A stretch of 35,540 nucleotides of DNA from Sulfurovaceae bacterium (GCA_016744805.1 JADGDQ010000019.1:1-35540); one strand, 5' to 3'. Positions 1-8,494 are shown, counted from the stretch's first letter. Notes: generated by a model not told the origin, from the sequence alone. Program-made: numbers and translations.

Positions 1-72
1 AATAGGGAATATTATACAGGTAGATTAAAGCCAGATATATCAAAAATTGGCAGACTTTTGGCAGAGTGCTAA
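1..72 (+). CDS. C-terminal tail of an unrecognised protein (5' partial)
   Basis: The first base opens a reading frame of 23 codons that ends in TAA at 70-72. The residues finish in KIGRLLAEC. The protein start lies outside the window and the fragment is too short for me to assign a family. It converges on the tRNA-Ser gene. Confidence 0.4.
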   Translation, partial: NREYYTGRLKPDISKIGRLLAEC

Positions 73-98
73 AAGATAAACTCTCAAAGTGCCGTAAA

Positions 99-189
99 TG
101 GCGGACAGTGAGAGATTCGAACTCTCGGTACCCGTTAGGATACGCACCCTTAGCAGGGGTGTGGTTTCAGCCAACTCACCCAACTGTCC
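99..189 (-). tRNA. tRNA-Ser (anticodon GCU)
   Basis: On the minus strand a 7-bp acceptor stem (GGACAGT with ACTGTCC) encloses a D-arm, an anticodon loop CTGCTAA with anticodon GCT, a long variable arm typical of class II tRNAs, and a TpsiC arm containing GTTCGAATC. The discriminator base is G, as usual for tRNA-Ser, and the CCA end is encoded. It reads AGC/AGU serine codons. Confidence 0.95.
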
Positions 190-360
190 TTTGTTTGTGG
201 AGTGGTATTATATATAATACTTACTTAAAATAAACTTAAAATAATGATAATTTTTATTTTTATTTCTAGCTTGACTTTAGAAAAATAGTAAAAAATATTT
301 TACCATTTAAGTAATATTTAACAAATACTCTTATATAATTATACTTAATAAAGAGCATTT

Positions 361-404
361 GCCTAAGGTTTAGGCTTGACATAAATAAGACATGCTAATT
401 TTAT
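361..404 (+). promoter_or_regulatory. Promoter with adjoining palindrome upstream of the oxyanion operon
   Basis: TTGACA (376-381) is followed after 17 bases by TTTTAT (399-404), a plausible sigma-70 promoter for the operon that begins at 443. A perfect palindrome, GCCTAA-GGT-TTAGGC (361-375), abuts the -35 element and could be an activator or repressor site. The rest of 190-360 is AT-rich and I see no gene in it. Confidence 0.5.
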
Positions 405-442
405 GACTCTAACACAATGCTTCAAAATATTTTGGAGTTCTT

Positions 443-1285
443 ATGAAAAAAATACTAATCTATCTTCTCTTGGCTACAAGTTTATTCTCGCAACCATTTT
501 ACTTTTCTGCTATCCCTGATCAAGATGAAACAAAACTTAAAGAGCGGTTTTCTAAACTAGCTACTTATCTCTCTACGGAGTTAGATATAGATGCAAAGTT
601 TATCCCTATCAAATCCTACTCTGCTTCTATAGCGGCCTTTCGGAATAAACAAGTGCAACTTGCATGGTTTGGTGGTTTTAGCGGAGTGAAAGCTCGACAA
701 ATAGTTCCTAACTCTATTGCTATAGCACAGGGTATTCAAGATAGAGAGTTTCGTTCATATATCATTGCTAATGTCAAAACAGGCTTAGAGTATTCTGATG
801 AGTTTCCCCAAGCTATCCAAAACAAAACATTTTCGTTTGGATCAAAAGGCTCTACAAGTGGGAGGCTTATGCCTGAGTATTTTATCCGTGAGCATCTCAA
901 AAAAGCCCCTGCTAAAATCTTTTCAAAAGTAGGATACTCTGGAAATCATACAAAAACTATAGCCTTAGTACAGAGTGGAGCGTATCAAGTAGGTGCGGTG
1001 AACTTTAAAGTATGGGATACAGCTCTGAAGGCTGGGAAAATAGACAGTTCAAAAGTAAAAATTATTTGGAAAACACCAACTTTTCCTGACTATCAGTTTA
1101 CTGTGCATGGAGACTTAGATGCTACTTATGGAGAGGGTTTTACAGCAAAACTAAAAGCAACACTCCTCAATTTAAAAGATAAAGAGATCCTAGAGTCATT
1201 TGATAGAAGCGGTTTTATAGAAGCCAAAAACTCAGACTTTGATCCTATATTGAGTGTGGGAAGAGAAACAGGATTGATTGACTAA
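443..1285 (+). CDS. Periplasmic oxyanion-binding protein, putative selenate ABC transporter
   Basis: A 280-residue PhnD-superfamily substrate-binding protein with an N-terminal signal peptide (about residues 1-17). The mature start (FSAIPDQDE), the AWFGGFSGVKAR block, the FGSKGSTSGRLMPEYF block and the KTIALVQSGAYQVGAVN block match what I remember of the clade annotated as putative selenate ABC transporter binding protein, within the phosphate/phosphite/phosphonate binders. It should capture a tetrahedral oxyanion in the periplasm and hand it to the permease encoded downstream. An RBS (GGAG) precedes the ATG, and the ATPase gene starts 8 bases after its stop. Selenate as ligand is inferred from family membership; phosphonate, phosphite or another oxyanion remains possible. 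Confidence 0.82.
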   Translation: MKKILIYLLLATSLFSQPFYFSAIPDQDETKLKERFSKLATYLSTELDIDAKFIPIKSYSASIAAFRNKQVQLAWFGGFSGVKARQIVPNSIAIAQGIQDREFRSYIIANVKTGLEYSDEFPQAIQNKTFSFGSKGSTSGRLMPEYFIREHLKKAPAKIFSKVGYSGNHTKTIALVQSGAYQVGAVNFKVWDTALKAGKIDSSKVKIIWKTPTFPDYQFTVHGDLDATYGEGFTAKLKATLLNLKDKEILESFDRSGFIEAKNSDFDPILSVGRETGLID

Positions 1286-1293
1286 GGTTTATT

Positions 1294-1953
1294 ATGGCAT
1301 TTTTACTAAAAAACGAGTCTATATCATACAATGAGCAAGTCATTTTGCACTCACTCTCTCTTGATATACAAAAAGGTGAGAGTGTGGCTCTTTTGGGCAA
1401 AAGTGGAAGCGGAAAGTCAACACTCCTCAAAAAGCTTTATGAGTCCAAAAAAGAGGAGTCTGCGTATATTCCTCAAGAGCTTGGTTTGGTTGAAAATTTA
1501 TCTGTCTATAACAATGTTTATATTGCAAAACTTGATGAGTTTTCAACTATTCATAATCTTATCAACCTTATAAAACCTGCACAAAATGATTTAGCTACTA
1601 TCAAAGAGATTATAAATACACTTGAGTTGGAGCAGAAACTCTTTGAAAAGGTGCATACTCTTTCAGGAGGTCAAAAACAGAGAGTAGCTGTAGGCAGAGC
1701 TATCTATACTCATAAAAGTATACTGCTTGCCGATGAGCCTATCTCTGCTCTTGATGAGTACCTCAGCTCCAAAGTTATTAGCATTTTAAAAGAGAGCTTT
1801 CAGACTATAATCTGTGCTATACACAATGTAGAGTTAGCAACACAAAATTTTGATAGAGTTATAGGCTTGAAAAACACTCAAGTAATCATAGATAAAAAGT
1901 GTAGTGAGCTTAGCGAAGATGATATACAGAAGTTATACTATGTTTGTGAGTAA
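1294..1953 (+). CDS. ABC transporter ATP-binding protein (PhnC-like)
   Basis: A 219-residue ABC ATPase that should energise the oxyanion importer. The Walker A motif GKSGSGKST lies at residues 35-43. The Q-loop (YIPQELGLVENLSV), the signature LSGGQKQRVAVGRA and the Walker B LLADEPISALDE follow in order. It is a little shorter than typical PhnC proteins, with a compact region between Walker A and the Q-loop. The permease start overlaps its 3' end by 14 bases, indicating translational coupling. Confidence 0.87.
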   Translation: MAFLLKNESISYNEQVILHSLSLDIQKGESVALLGKSGSGKSTLLKKLYESKKEESAYIPQELGLVENLSVYNNVYIAKLDEFSTIHNLINLIKPAQNDLATIKEIINTLELEQKLFEKVHTLSGGQKQRVAVGRAIYTHKSILLADEPISALDEYLSSKVISILKESFQTIICAIHNVELATQNFDRVIGLKNTQVIIDKKCSELSEDDIQKLYYVCE

Positions 1954-3412
1954 AAATTTTAGAGTATCATTTGCATTTATTGCTATTGGGTTAATATCTT
2001 TTTATTTTGCAGATTTAGAAATCACAACCATAGATGCTACAAGTTTGAGTCAAGATTTCTTTCTCTCTATTTTTTCTTTGAAATTTCACGACTATTCTCT
2101 ATTATTAGAGGCTTTTTTGACCACTATTACTATAGCAGTTTTGGCTATATTCTTTTCTATTATATTTGGGGCTATTCTTTCACTCTTTTTTGGCTCACTT
2201 TTAGTAAGAATATCTTTGGCATTTACAAGAGCTATCCATGAACTCTTTTGGGCTTTGATATTTCTACAGATATTTGGTCTTAATACACTTACGGCTCTTT
2301 TGGCAATAGTTATCCCATACTCTGCAACTCTAGCAAAAGTGTATGCAGAGATACTCCAAGAGCATGATAGCTTTGGAGATATGCTCAGAGGTAGAGATAG
2401 AGTATCATACTTCCTTTATACCAAAATTCCTGATGCACTACCTCAGCTCATCTCTTACACAAGATACCGTTTTGAGTGTGCTTTGCGTTCTACTGCTATA
2501 CTTGGGTTTGTAGGTATTACAACTTTAGGATATTATTTATCATCTTCTTTTATGCAAGGCTTGTACCATGAGGTTTGGCTTATTTTGATTTTGTTTTATA
2601 TCCTCATTGCAACTATCAAACTCTGGTTTAACAAATATACTTTTATACCTTTGGTAGTCGCTTCCTTTTTATACTTGGATGATTTTAGTGGTTTTAACCT
2701 CGCCAATCTCAAAAGATTTTTTACAGAAGATATTATCCCCTACCCTATCAAAAATGACTTAGGATTAGAAAGTACCCTATCATGGTTTGATACTATATTT
2801 ACAAATGAGATTTTAATAGGAGCTACAAATACTCTAGTGCTTACACAGCTCTCTTTGTTGCTTACAGCTCTTTTGACTCTGATGCTCTTTCCTTTAGTGA
2901 GTGCTAAGTTTGCAAACAAACCTACAAGAATATCTGCACATATCTTTTTGGTCATTCTTCGTTCTACTCCTGAGTATATTTTGGCGTATATATTTTTGCA
3001 ACTCTTTGGTCCATCAATGCTCCCTGCTGTTTTAGCTTTGATGCTTCATAACGGCTCTATCATTTCTCACCTTATAGGAGCAGATACAGATGCTATGAAG
3101 CTAGGTATTAATACAACTAAAAGGAAAGGAGAACGATACTTTTATGAAGTATTACCAAGAGTCTATGGACAGTTTTTGGCATTTTTGTTTTATAGGTGGG
3201 AAATCATTATGAGAGAGAGTGCCATTCTTGGAGTGCTTGGTATTACGACTTTGGGTTTTTACATAGACTCCGCGATAGAAGACTTTAGATTAGACAAGAT
3301 GTTTTTACTTCTTTTGGTTACCGCATTTTTGAATATCTTTGTTGATGTAATTTCAAAAAAGACAAGAGAGTATCTAAAAGCGGACAAGGAGATTTCACCA
3401 TGCAGAGTATAA
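1940..3412 (+). CDS. ABC transporter permease, two fused PhnE-like halves
   Basis: A hydrophobic protein of about 490 residues with two tandem permease units. The first half (near 2090-2600) has TTITIAVLAI, an ALRSTAILGFVGITTLGYYL block and several membrane helices. The second half (near 2810-3370) repeats the plan with MRESAILGVLGITTLGFYI. Each half therefore carries its own binding-protein-dependent permease signature, so one polypeptide could form the whole pore. I chose the ATG at 1940; a GTG at 1904 and an ATG at 1919 are in frame but would lengthen the overlap with the ATPase gene. The start remains uncertain because the RBS is weak. Confidence 0.82.
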   Translation: MFVSKNFRVSFAFIAIGLISFYFADLEITTIDATSLSQDFFLSIFSLKFHDYSLLLEAFLTTITIAVLAIFFSIIFGAILSLFFGSLLVRISLAFTRAIHELFWALIFLQIFGLNTLTALLAIVIPYSATLAKVYAEILQEHDSFGDMLRGRDRVSYFLYTKIPDALPQLISYTRYRFECALRSTAILGFVGITTLGYYLSSSFMQGLYHEVWLILILFYILIATIKLWFNKYTFIPLVVASFLYLDDFSGFNLANLKRFFTEDIIPYPIKNDLGLESTLSWFDTIFTNEILIGATNTLVLTQLSLLLTALLTLMLFPLVSAKFANKPTRISAHIFLVILRSTPEYILAYIFLQLFGPSMLPAVLALMLHNGSIISHLIGADTDAMKLGINTTKRKGERYFYEVLPRVYGQFLAFLFYRWEIIMRESAILGVLGITTLGFYIDSAIEDFRLDKMFLLLLVTAFLNIFVDVISKKTREYLKADKEISPCRV

Positions 3413-3434
3413 AAATAATAAAAAAGGAAGAGAT

Positions 3435-4037
3435 ATGAATGATTATAGAATGATTATAGATGCAGAGCAATGTGTCGGATGCCATGCCTGTGAAGTGGCA
3501 TGTAAGCAAGAGTTTGGGGCTCCGCTTGGGTACTTTAGGACTATGACTTTGTACTTAGATACAGGGACATACCCCAAGGTCAAAAGAGAGTTTCTTCCTC
3601 TTATGTGTCGCCAATGTGAAAGTGCTGAGTGTATAAGTGCCTGTACAAAAGGGGCATTGTCTAGGGTCAATGGGATTGTCGAGGTAGATGAGAGTAAGTG
3701 TGATGGCTGTGGTGACTGTGTGAGTGCCTGTTCTATTGGGGCTATATATGTAAACCCTTTTTCAAATAATGCAGAAAAGTGTAACCTCTGTTCTCATAGA
3801 CTTGAAGTGGGTATGCAACCAGCTTGTGTAGAGACCTGTGTGGCTGATGCCATCAAGGTTATAAACTCTGATGATGCAATACCAGCCAATGCAAAAGGCT
3901 TTAAAAATGCAAAAAATGATACACCAAGAACTTTGCATATTGGTGCAAATGAGTTGATGAAGCAAAAGCTCAGAGCAGGGAAAAGTTTCTCTCCTCTAAA
4001 CTATGAGATTAATACTTGGGCGGAGAAAATATTATGA
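3435..4037 (+). CDS. Four-[4Fe-4S] ferredoxin subunit of a molybdopterin oxidoreductase
   Basis: A 200-residue electron-transfer subunit of the DMSO reductase/PsrB/NrfC type. Four Cys clusters are visible: CVGCHACEVACK, CRQCESAECISAC, CDGCGDCVSAC and CNLCSHRLEVGMQPACVETC. It would carry electrons between a quinol oxidase or cytochrome partner and the catalytic subunit encoded next. It has no signal peptide of its own, so export would be by piggy-backing on the Tat-dependent catalytic subunit. The RBS AAGGAAG precedes the ATG, and its stop overlaps the next start as ATGA. Confidence 0.9.
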   Translation: MNDYRMIIDAEQCVGCHACEVACKQEFGAPLGYFRTMTLYLDTGTYPKVKREFLPLMCRQCESAECISACTKGALSRVNGIVEVDESKCDGCGDCVSACSIGAIYVNPFSNNAEKCNLCSHRLEVGMQPACVETCVADAIKVINSDDAIPANAKGFKNAKNDTPRTLHIGANELMKQKLRAGKSFSPLNYEINTWAEKIL

Positions 4038-6580
4038 ATAGAAGAGACTTTATAAAAACTGGTGCCATATCTATAGCTAGCTTGCAACTAGGAGATATTA
4101 TATCTCTCATTCCAACTGCACAAGCAGATGAGCTAAAAAACATAAGCAACTTTCAGACGCTTAATACCCTTGCAAAAAATATCAAAGGTATAGAAAAAAT
4201 CCCTAGTGTATGCCTCAACTGCTCTAGTGTTTGTGGTATGAATGTGCTTGTAAAAGATGGAGAGATACTTGGAGTAGCAGGCAACCCAAATGACCCAAAT
4301 GCACAAGGAAAACTCTGTGCCAAAGCTCATGGAGGAGTCTCTGCGGTGAATAATCCTGAGCGAATCGTATATCCTCTCAAAAGAGTAGGCAAACGAGGCG
4401 AGGGACTATGGAAGCGAATCACAATGGAAGAGGCTTATGATACTATCGCTCAAAAAATCAAAAAGAATCTCGATGCAGGAACTCCTGAACAAGTAGTATT
4501 TCACCAAGGTAGAAACAAAATGGGCGATATAACAGGTCGTTTTATGGATGCTATTGGTTCACCTGTTATACTCAACCATAGAGGCTTATGCTCTTCCAAT
4601 AAAAGAGCAGCAAACTACACAACCATAGGCGATACAAGCTGGGAGACTTTGGATGCAAGTGAGTGTAAATATCTCCTCAACTTTGGTTCTAACTTTTTTG
4701 AGACACACCAAGGGGGATTGCCTCTTCTCAAAAGATTTGTAGAGGGTAAACGAAAAGGCTTAAAGCTAGTAACCTTTGATACTAGACTCTCCAATACAGC
4801 AGGGAGAAGTGATGAGTGGTTTGCTCCTTTTCCATCTTCTGAGGGTATTATAGCTTTGGCAATGGCAAATGTAATCATTGAGAAAAAACTCTATGACAAA
4901 AAGTTTATAGATGAATGGTGCAATATCTCTTTGGATGAGATAATTGCATTTGTAAAACCATATACACCTAAATATGCCTCTGAAGTCAGTGGATTGAGCG
5001 AGGAGGACATTAGACGCGTAGCTATAGAGTTTGCTTCTGTTGCTCCTGCCTGTGCTGCTTTTACCAACAGAGGTTCACAAGCACACCAAAATGGTCTTAA
5101 TAACGATAGATCAGTTATTATCTTAAATGCCTTAGTTGGAAGCATTGGTAAAAAAGGTGGCTACGCCTTTGGTGGCTCTAAGAGCAAAAGCCATAAGTCT
5201 TTTCCTATGCCTAGCCCTATCCCACCTAAACCAAAGTTTACAACAGACTTAGAAGACCCACGACTCTATCCACTCTCTAACAAATGGCAAAAGATGCGTG
5301 TAAGTCACCTAGCCTTTGACAAGCTCAAAAATAGCGGTCAGAAGATAGATGTCTACATGTCCTACACTATCTCCGCTCCACAGACTTGGCCAGAGGGTCC
5401 AACTATGACAGTCGATGTACTCAAAGATGAGTCTATCGTGCCGTTTCACGCCTGTAGTGATGTGGTCTACTCAGAGATGGCTCACTATGCGGATATCATC
5501 CTCCCAGATGCTACCTACTTTGAACGCTATACTATAGAGGGGAGAAACGCCTACGAGCTTATCCCCTACTTTGCACTACGACAACCAGCGGTAGAGCCTC
5601 CCTATGATTGTGAAAACTTTGCAGATACGCTCATAAAAGTGGGTCAAAGACTTGGGTCTGATGTATCACAATACTTTGCTTTTGACTCCTACGAAGAGTT
5701 TATCAAATTACGATTTTCTACGCTTCCCAAAAGAGAGGGCTTAAGTGGCTTTGAGTATATGAAAAAGTATGGCGTATGGGTAGAGGATAAAGAGAAGAAC
5801 TATGAATCCTACGATAAGATACTGAGCAAAAAACAGCTCGAAGGTTCATTTGTAAAAGATGATATTATCTATATAAAGAAAAAGGATAAAGACAAAGCCA
5901 TAGGTATAATGAAAGATAGCATTGCAAGAAAAGGGCTTAAAACTCCATCAAGAAAGTTTGAAATATACTCTAGTACTATAGAAAATACTGCAAAATCCCT
6001 AGGGATAAAAGATGATGGAATGCCTCACTTTGAGATGCCAAAATCACTCAAAGAGATAAAAGAGGATGAGCTAGTACTCACTACCTTCAAGTGGAATGTA
6101 CACACACAAGCACGCACAACACCACAAAAATACCTCACCGAAATAGTGCATGACAACCCAGTATGGATTAACACCGCCACAGCCAAAAAACTCAATATCC
6201 AAAATGGTGATGCGATGGAGATCACAAGCTATAGACCAAAAAGCGGTTTTAGAGCTTCTAATAATGATGAGATTGTAGGCACTATGGTAGTCCAAGCCTA
6301 TGTTACAGAGGGTATCCACCCACAAGTAATCGCTATCAGTAATTCCCTAGGTATGAACTTTGGTGGCAGGATTGCCAAAGGAACAAATGGCAAAAAAGAC
6401 AATATCCCTGCATTTATCAAAGAGGATGATTTGGAGCTAGATGGTAATATCTGGTGGGACAAAAAATACGGCGGAGCAGGCAACGGCTACAACCCAAACC
6501 ACATCATCCCAATCAACCCAGCCCCACTAGTAGGAATGCAAGCGTGGAATGATACGATTTGTAAAATTAGAAAGGTTTAG
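4034..6580 (+). CDS. Tat-exported molybdopterin oxidoreductase, candidate selenate reductase
   Basis: An 848-residue catalytic subunit of the DMSO reductase family. It starts with a twin-arginine signal (RRDFIKT, cut near AQA). A [4Fe-4S] site is formed by Cys60, Cys63, Cys67 and Cys95. Cys186, in HRGLCSSNKRAA, sits where the Mo/W ligand is expected. The C-terminal cofactor-binding domain begins near residue 680. The start at 4034 puts RRDF at the N terminus, has a GGCGGAG RBS, and forms a 4-base ATGA overlap with the ferredoxin gene; an ATG/GTG at 4016 would spoil the signal. It resembles the polysulfide/thiosulfate/arsenate/Srd-type selenate reductase branch. No NrfD-type membrane anchor or TorD chaperone gene is adjacent. 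The substrate is an inference from the neighbouring transporter. Confidence 0.82.
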   Translation: MNRRDFIKTGAISIASLQLGDIISLIPTAQADELKNISNFQTLNTLAKNIKGIEKIPSVCLNCSSVCGMNVLVKDGEILGVAGNPNDPNAQGKLCAKAHGGVSAVNNPERIVYPLKRVGKRGEGLWKRITMEEAYDTIAQKIKKNLDAGTPEQVVFHQGRNKMGDITGRFMDAIGSPVILNHRGLCSSNKRAANYTTIGDTSWETLDASECKYLLNFGSNFFETHQGGLPLLKRFVEGKRKGLKLVTFDTRLSNTAGRSDEWFAPFPSSEGIIALAMANVIIEKKLYDKKFIDEWCNISLDEIIAFVKPYTPKYASEVSGLSEEDIRRVAIEFASVAPACAAFTNRGSQAHQNGLNNDRSVIILNALVGSIGKKGGYAFGGSKSKSHKSFPMPSPIPPKPKFTTDLEDPRLYPLSNKWQKMRVSHLAFDKLKNSGQKIDVYMSYTISAPQTWPEGPTMTVDVLKDESIVPFHACSDVVYSEMAHYADIILPDATYFERYTIEGRNAYELIPYFALRQPAVEPPYDCENFADTLIKVGQRLGSDVSQYFAFDSYEEFIKLRFSTLPKREGLSGFEYMKKYGVWVEDKEKNYESYDKILSKKQLEGSFVKDDIIYIKKKDKDKAIGIMKDSIARKGLKTPSRKFEIYSSTIENTAKSLGIKDDGMPHFEMPKSLKEIKEDELVLTTFKWNVHTQARTTPQKYLTEIVHDNPVWINTATAKKLNIQNGDAMEITSYRPKSGFRASNNDEIVGTMVVQAYVTEGIHPQVIAISNSLGMNFGGRIAKGTNGKKDNIPAFIKEDDLELDGNIWWDKKYGGAGNGYNPNHIIPINPAPLVGMQAWNDTICKIRKV

Positions 6581-6601
6581 TACCAAACACCAAAGCCTTG
6601 A

Positions 6602-6685
6602 TTTGGCAGTGCCAAACCTACAACTCTATGTTCTTGTCAAAATCACACCACTCTCTATCCAATAGAGTATGATGCCAAGACAAGA
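6602..6685. other. Intergenic inverted repeats after the oxidoreductase gene
   Basis: TTTGGC-AGT-GCCAAA (6602-6616) is followed by a nested pair, TCTTGTC (6632-6638) with GACAAGA (6679-6685), enclosing CTCTAT-CCA-ATAGAG (6653-6667). They may form RNA hairpins that end or protect the operon transcript. There is no clear T-run, so I do not call a classical terminator. Confidence 0.35.
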
Positions 6686-6720
6686 GTAGAGGATTGGAGC
6701 TTTTATCATCAAATAAACTC

Positions 6721-6744
6721 TGCTATAATAGTATAGCAAAAAGG
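6721..6744 (+). promoter_or_regulatory. Promoter/operator and RBS of the RelE-type module
   Basis: TATAAT (6724-6729) lies inside a perfect inverted repeat TGCTATA-ATAG-TATAGCA (6721-6738). AAGGA (6740-6744) is the RBS for the antitoxin at 6753. A palindrome over the -10 element fits conditional autoregulation by a toxin-antitoxin complex. Confidence 0.6.
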
Positions 6745-6752
6745 ATCAAGTT

Positions 6753-6950
6753 ATGAAAACAATACAGCTAGAAGTAAAAGATGATTATTTAGAAAATATT
6801 TTAAATTTTTTAAAGTTACTCCCTGAAAATGTAGCCAAAATTAAAGAGTTGTCAGACTATGATGAAGAAGAGTTATTATCCAGAGTAGATGAAGTCCAAC
6901 AAAAAAGAGTCCAAACAATTTCACGAGATGAACTCTTTGATGCTCTATAA
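6753..6950 (+). CDS. Small antitoxin of a RelE/ParE-type module
   Basis: A 65-residue acidic protein that begins MKTIQLEVKDDYLENIL and ends SRDELFDAL. A beta-strand-plus-helix N terminus and a charged C terminus that could wrap the toxin are typical for antitoxins of this size, but I recognise no named family. It directly precedes and overlaps (11 bases) a RelE-like toxin gene, and has an operator-like palindrome at its promoter. The assignment rests mainly on this arrangement. Confidence 0.75.
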   Translation: MKTIQLEVKDDYLENILNFLKLLPENVAKIKELSDYDEEELLSRVDEVQQKRVQTISRDELFDAL

Positions 6951-7227
6951 AGAAGAGTTCCACCCAAAAGTTAAATCTGACTTGAAAAAGATTGATAAAA
7001 GTGTGGTACAGCATATTAAGAACAAACATTTGGATATCATTTTAGACAATCCTTTATCAAATGAAAAACTAAAAGGTCATTTATCACATCTATATTCATA
7101 TCATTTTAGAGAAAATAGAGTGGAGTATAGAATAGCCTATGAAGTGGTAGATAAGGATAAAATTATCTTTTATTATATGGTAGCAAAAAGAGAGAATTTC
7201 TATAAAAATATTCAATCAAGAATATAG
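6940..7227 (+). CDS. RelE/ParE-family toxin
   Basis: A 95-residue basic protein. The order FHPKVKSDLKKID, a helical stretch, LKGHLSHLYSYHFRENRVEYRIAY and a final KIIFYYMVAKRENFY strand follows the RelE/ParE fold (type II toxins, mostly ribosome-dependent mRNA interferases or gyrase poisons). The Arg-rich strand ENRVEYRIAY is the part most often used for substrate binding. I chose the ATG at 6940, inside the end of the antitoxin gene; the in-frame ATGs at 6889 and 6928 would add residues foreign to the family. Confidence 0.82.
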   Translation: MLYKEEFHPKVKSDLKKIDKSVVQHIKNKHLDIILDNPLSNEKLKGHLSHLYSYHFRENRVEYRIAYEVVDKDKIIFYYMVAKRENFYKNIQSRI

Positions 7228-7438
7228 AGTGTCTAAACTTTTCTTTTGAAGTTGTCAAAAGTAGAGATTGAACGGCAGGGGTGTGAGTGCTTTACTGCCT
7301 TTACAGCTTGGGTTATGTGACATTTTTTATCTTATCGTAGGGTTACTTTGAGGGTGATTCTGTGAGGACAAAAGTGCATATTCAACGCCTCGTATGTTGA
7401 AATCGTTGCATCTGCTAAACCTTATTCTATCAATATTT
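7228..7438. other. Intergenic region with one copy of a dispersed repeat
   Basis: I see no gene in this stretch. Bases 7261-7285 carry a repeat that recurs in opposite orientation at 8591-8614 and 8772-8795. The copy starts 34 bases after the RelE stop. The remainder contains no recognisable RNA or promoter. Confidence 0.5.
7261..7285 (+). repeat. Dispersed repeat, copy 1
   Basis: The core GAGATTGAACGGCAGGGG (7264-7281) is identical to copy 3 on the minus strand. Flanking AAAAGT before the core is also shared. Its nature is unknown to me. Confidence 0.6.
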
Positions 7439-8401
7439 TTAATTAAATATTAACTCTATAATCTTTAATCCATTATCTTCAAGTGAGTACCAAAGAGAAT
7501 TTTTTTTCAATATTTTCTGATCAACCAATTCTTTCAATCTTAAATCAACCATTGGTTTATTAATTTTATATGTATCAAAAGCTATTCTTTTAATTGTATC
7601 AACCTGTATAGAACTATCATTATCATTAAATATTTTCAATATATTTTTTTGGTCATTAGATAATTTTTCTATTAACTTCTTAATCTTTTCTGATTTATCA
7701 TTTATTAAGTTACCTTCGACTATATCTACATCAGATATTGATGAAACATATTTTTCATTTTCTGCAATAGCAATCTCTAGTTCAGCTTTCAATTTTTCAA
7801 TCTCCTCAGCTTTTTCTTTTTCAATTAAAACTTTTGCATCAATTGTATTTTCTAAATCTAATGTTACTTTGTCAAGTTTTTTTTGAATAGGTTCTACAGC
7901 TTTATCAATAGCATCTTTTTTGATTTGTTCAATCGTATTTTCTTTTTCTATATAATTTTGAGCTAACTTATTAAATTTATCTTTATATCTAGCTTTTGCC
8001 GTCTCTAACTCTGAAAAAGTTTCATTTAGTTCTACTTCAATATCTCTATATTTATTTCTTAATTTATTAACTTTATCTTGATCTAACGGTGTTTCATTTT
8101 CGATATTTACTTGTATTTCGCTCATCCATTTTTTATATTTTAAAGTTATCCAATAAAATCCCAAAGTAAATGCAGGAAAAACTGCTACATATATTAAAGC
8201 TATTAACAGAGGAGTTATATAGCTAACATCACTCCATGCTAACATTTCAATCTTTTCTTCAACTTTTAAATTAATAGAAAAAAATATTAAAAGTAATTTA
8301 CTATTAATATATAACCAAGAAAAGATATAAGAACTTAAAAAAGGTGTATATTTAAAGTCATACAATCTTGCTTTAATTGAATCCATAAAATCTTTTTGCA
8401 T
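7439..8401 (-). CDS. Membrane-anchored coiled-coil protein with C-terminal winged helix
   Basis: A protein of about 320 residues with three visible parts. Two membrane segments lie near residues 25-48 and 62-90 (YIFSWLYINSKLLLIFF and the LLIALIYVAVFPAFTLGFYW stretch). A long charged coiled coil rich in Glu and Lys spans about 105-240. A C-terminal segment resembles a winged helix (IQVDTIKRIAFDTYKINKPMV). The start at 8401 has the RBS AAAGGA; a TTG seven codons earlier is less likely. A TATAAT on the minus strand (8431-8436) may be its promoter. I know similar N-terminal FSW...N membrane modules from accessory DNA but cannot name a function. Its position among toxin-antitoxin and intron remnants suggests an accessory or defence role. 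Confidence 0.72.
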   Translation of the reverse strand: MQKDFMDSIKARLYDFKYTPFLSSYIFSWLYINSKLLLIFFSINLKVEEKIEMLAWSDVSYITPLLIALIYVAVFPAFTLGFYWITLKYKKWMSEIQVNIENETPLDQDKVNKLRNKYRDIEVELNETFSELETAKARYKDKFNKLAQNYIEKENTIEQIKKDAIDKAVEPIQKKLDKVTLDLENTIDAKVLIEKEKAEEIEKLKAELEIAIAENEKYVSSISDVDIVEGNLINDKSEKIKKLIEKLSNDQKNILKIFNDNDSSIQVDTIKRIAFDTYKINKPMVDLRLKELVDQKILKKNSLWYSLEDNGLKIIELIFN

Positions 8402-8494
8402 TTTTTTAATCCTTTTGTTCAATTAGTATTATTATAACTAAAAATATTTACTTCACAGTATAAGTTTATAATATTCTGAATGTTACGCACTTTA

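Noticed and set aside
3400-3437. 12-codon frame between permease and ferredoxin genes
   Set aside because: It overlaps the permease end and the next start, and encodes nothing recognisable.
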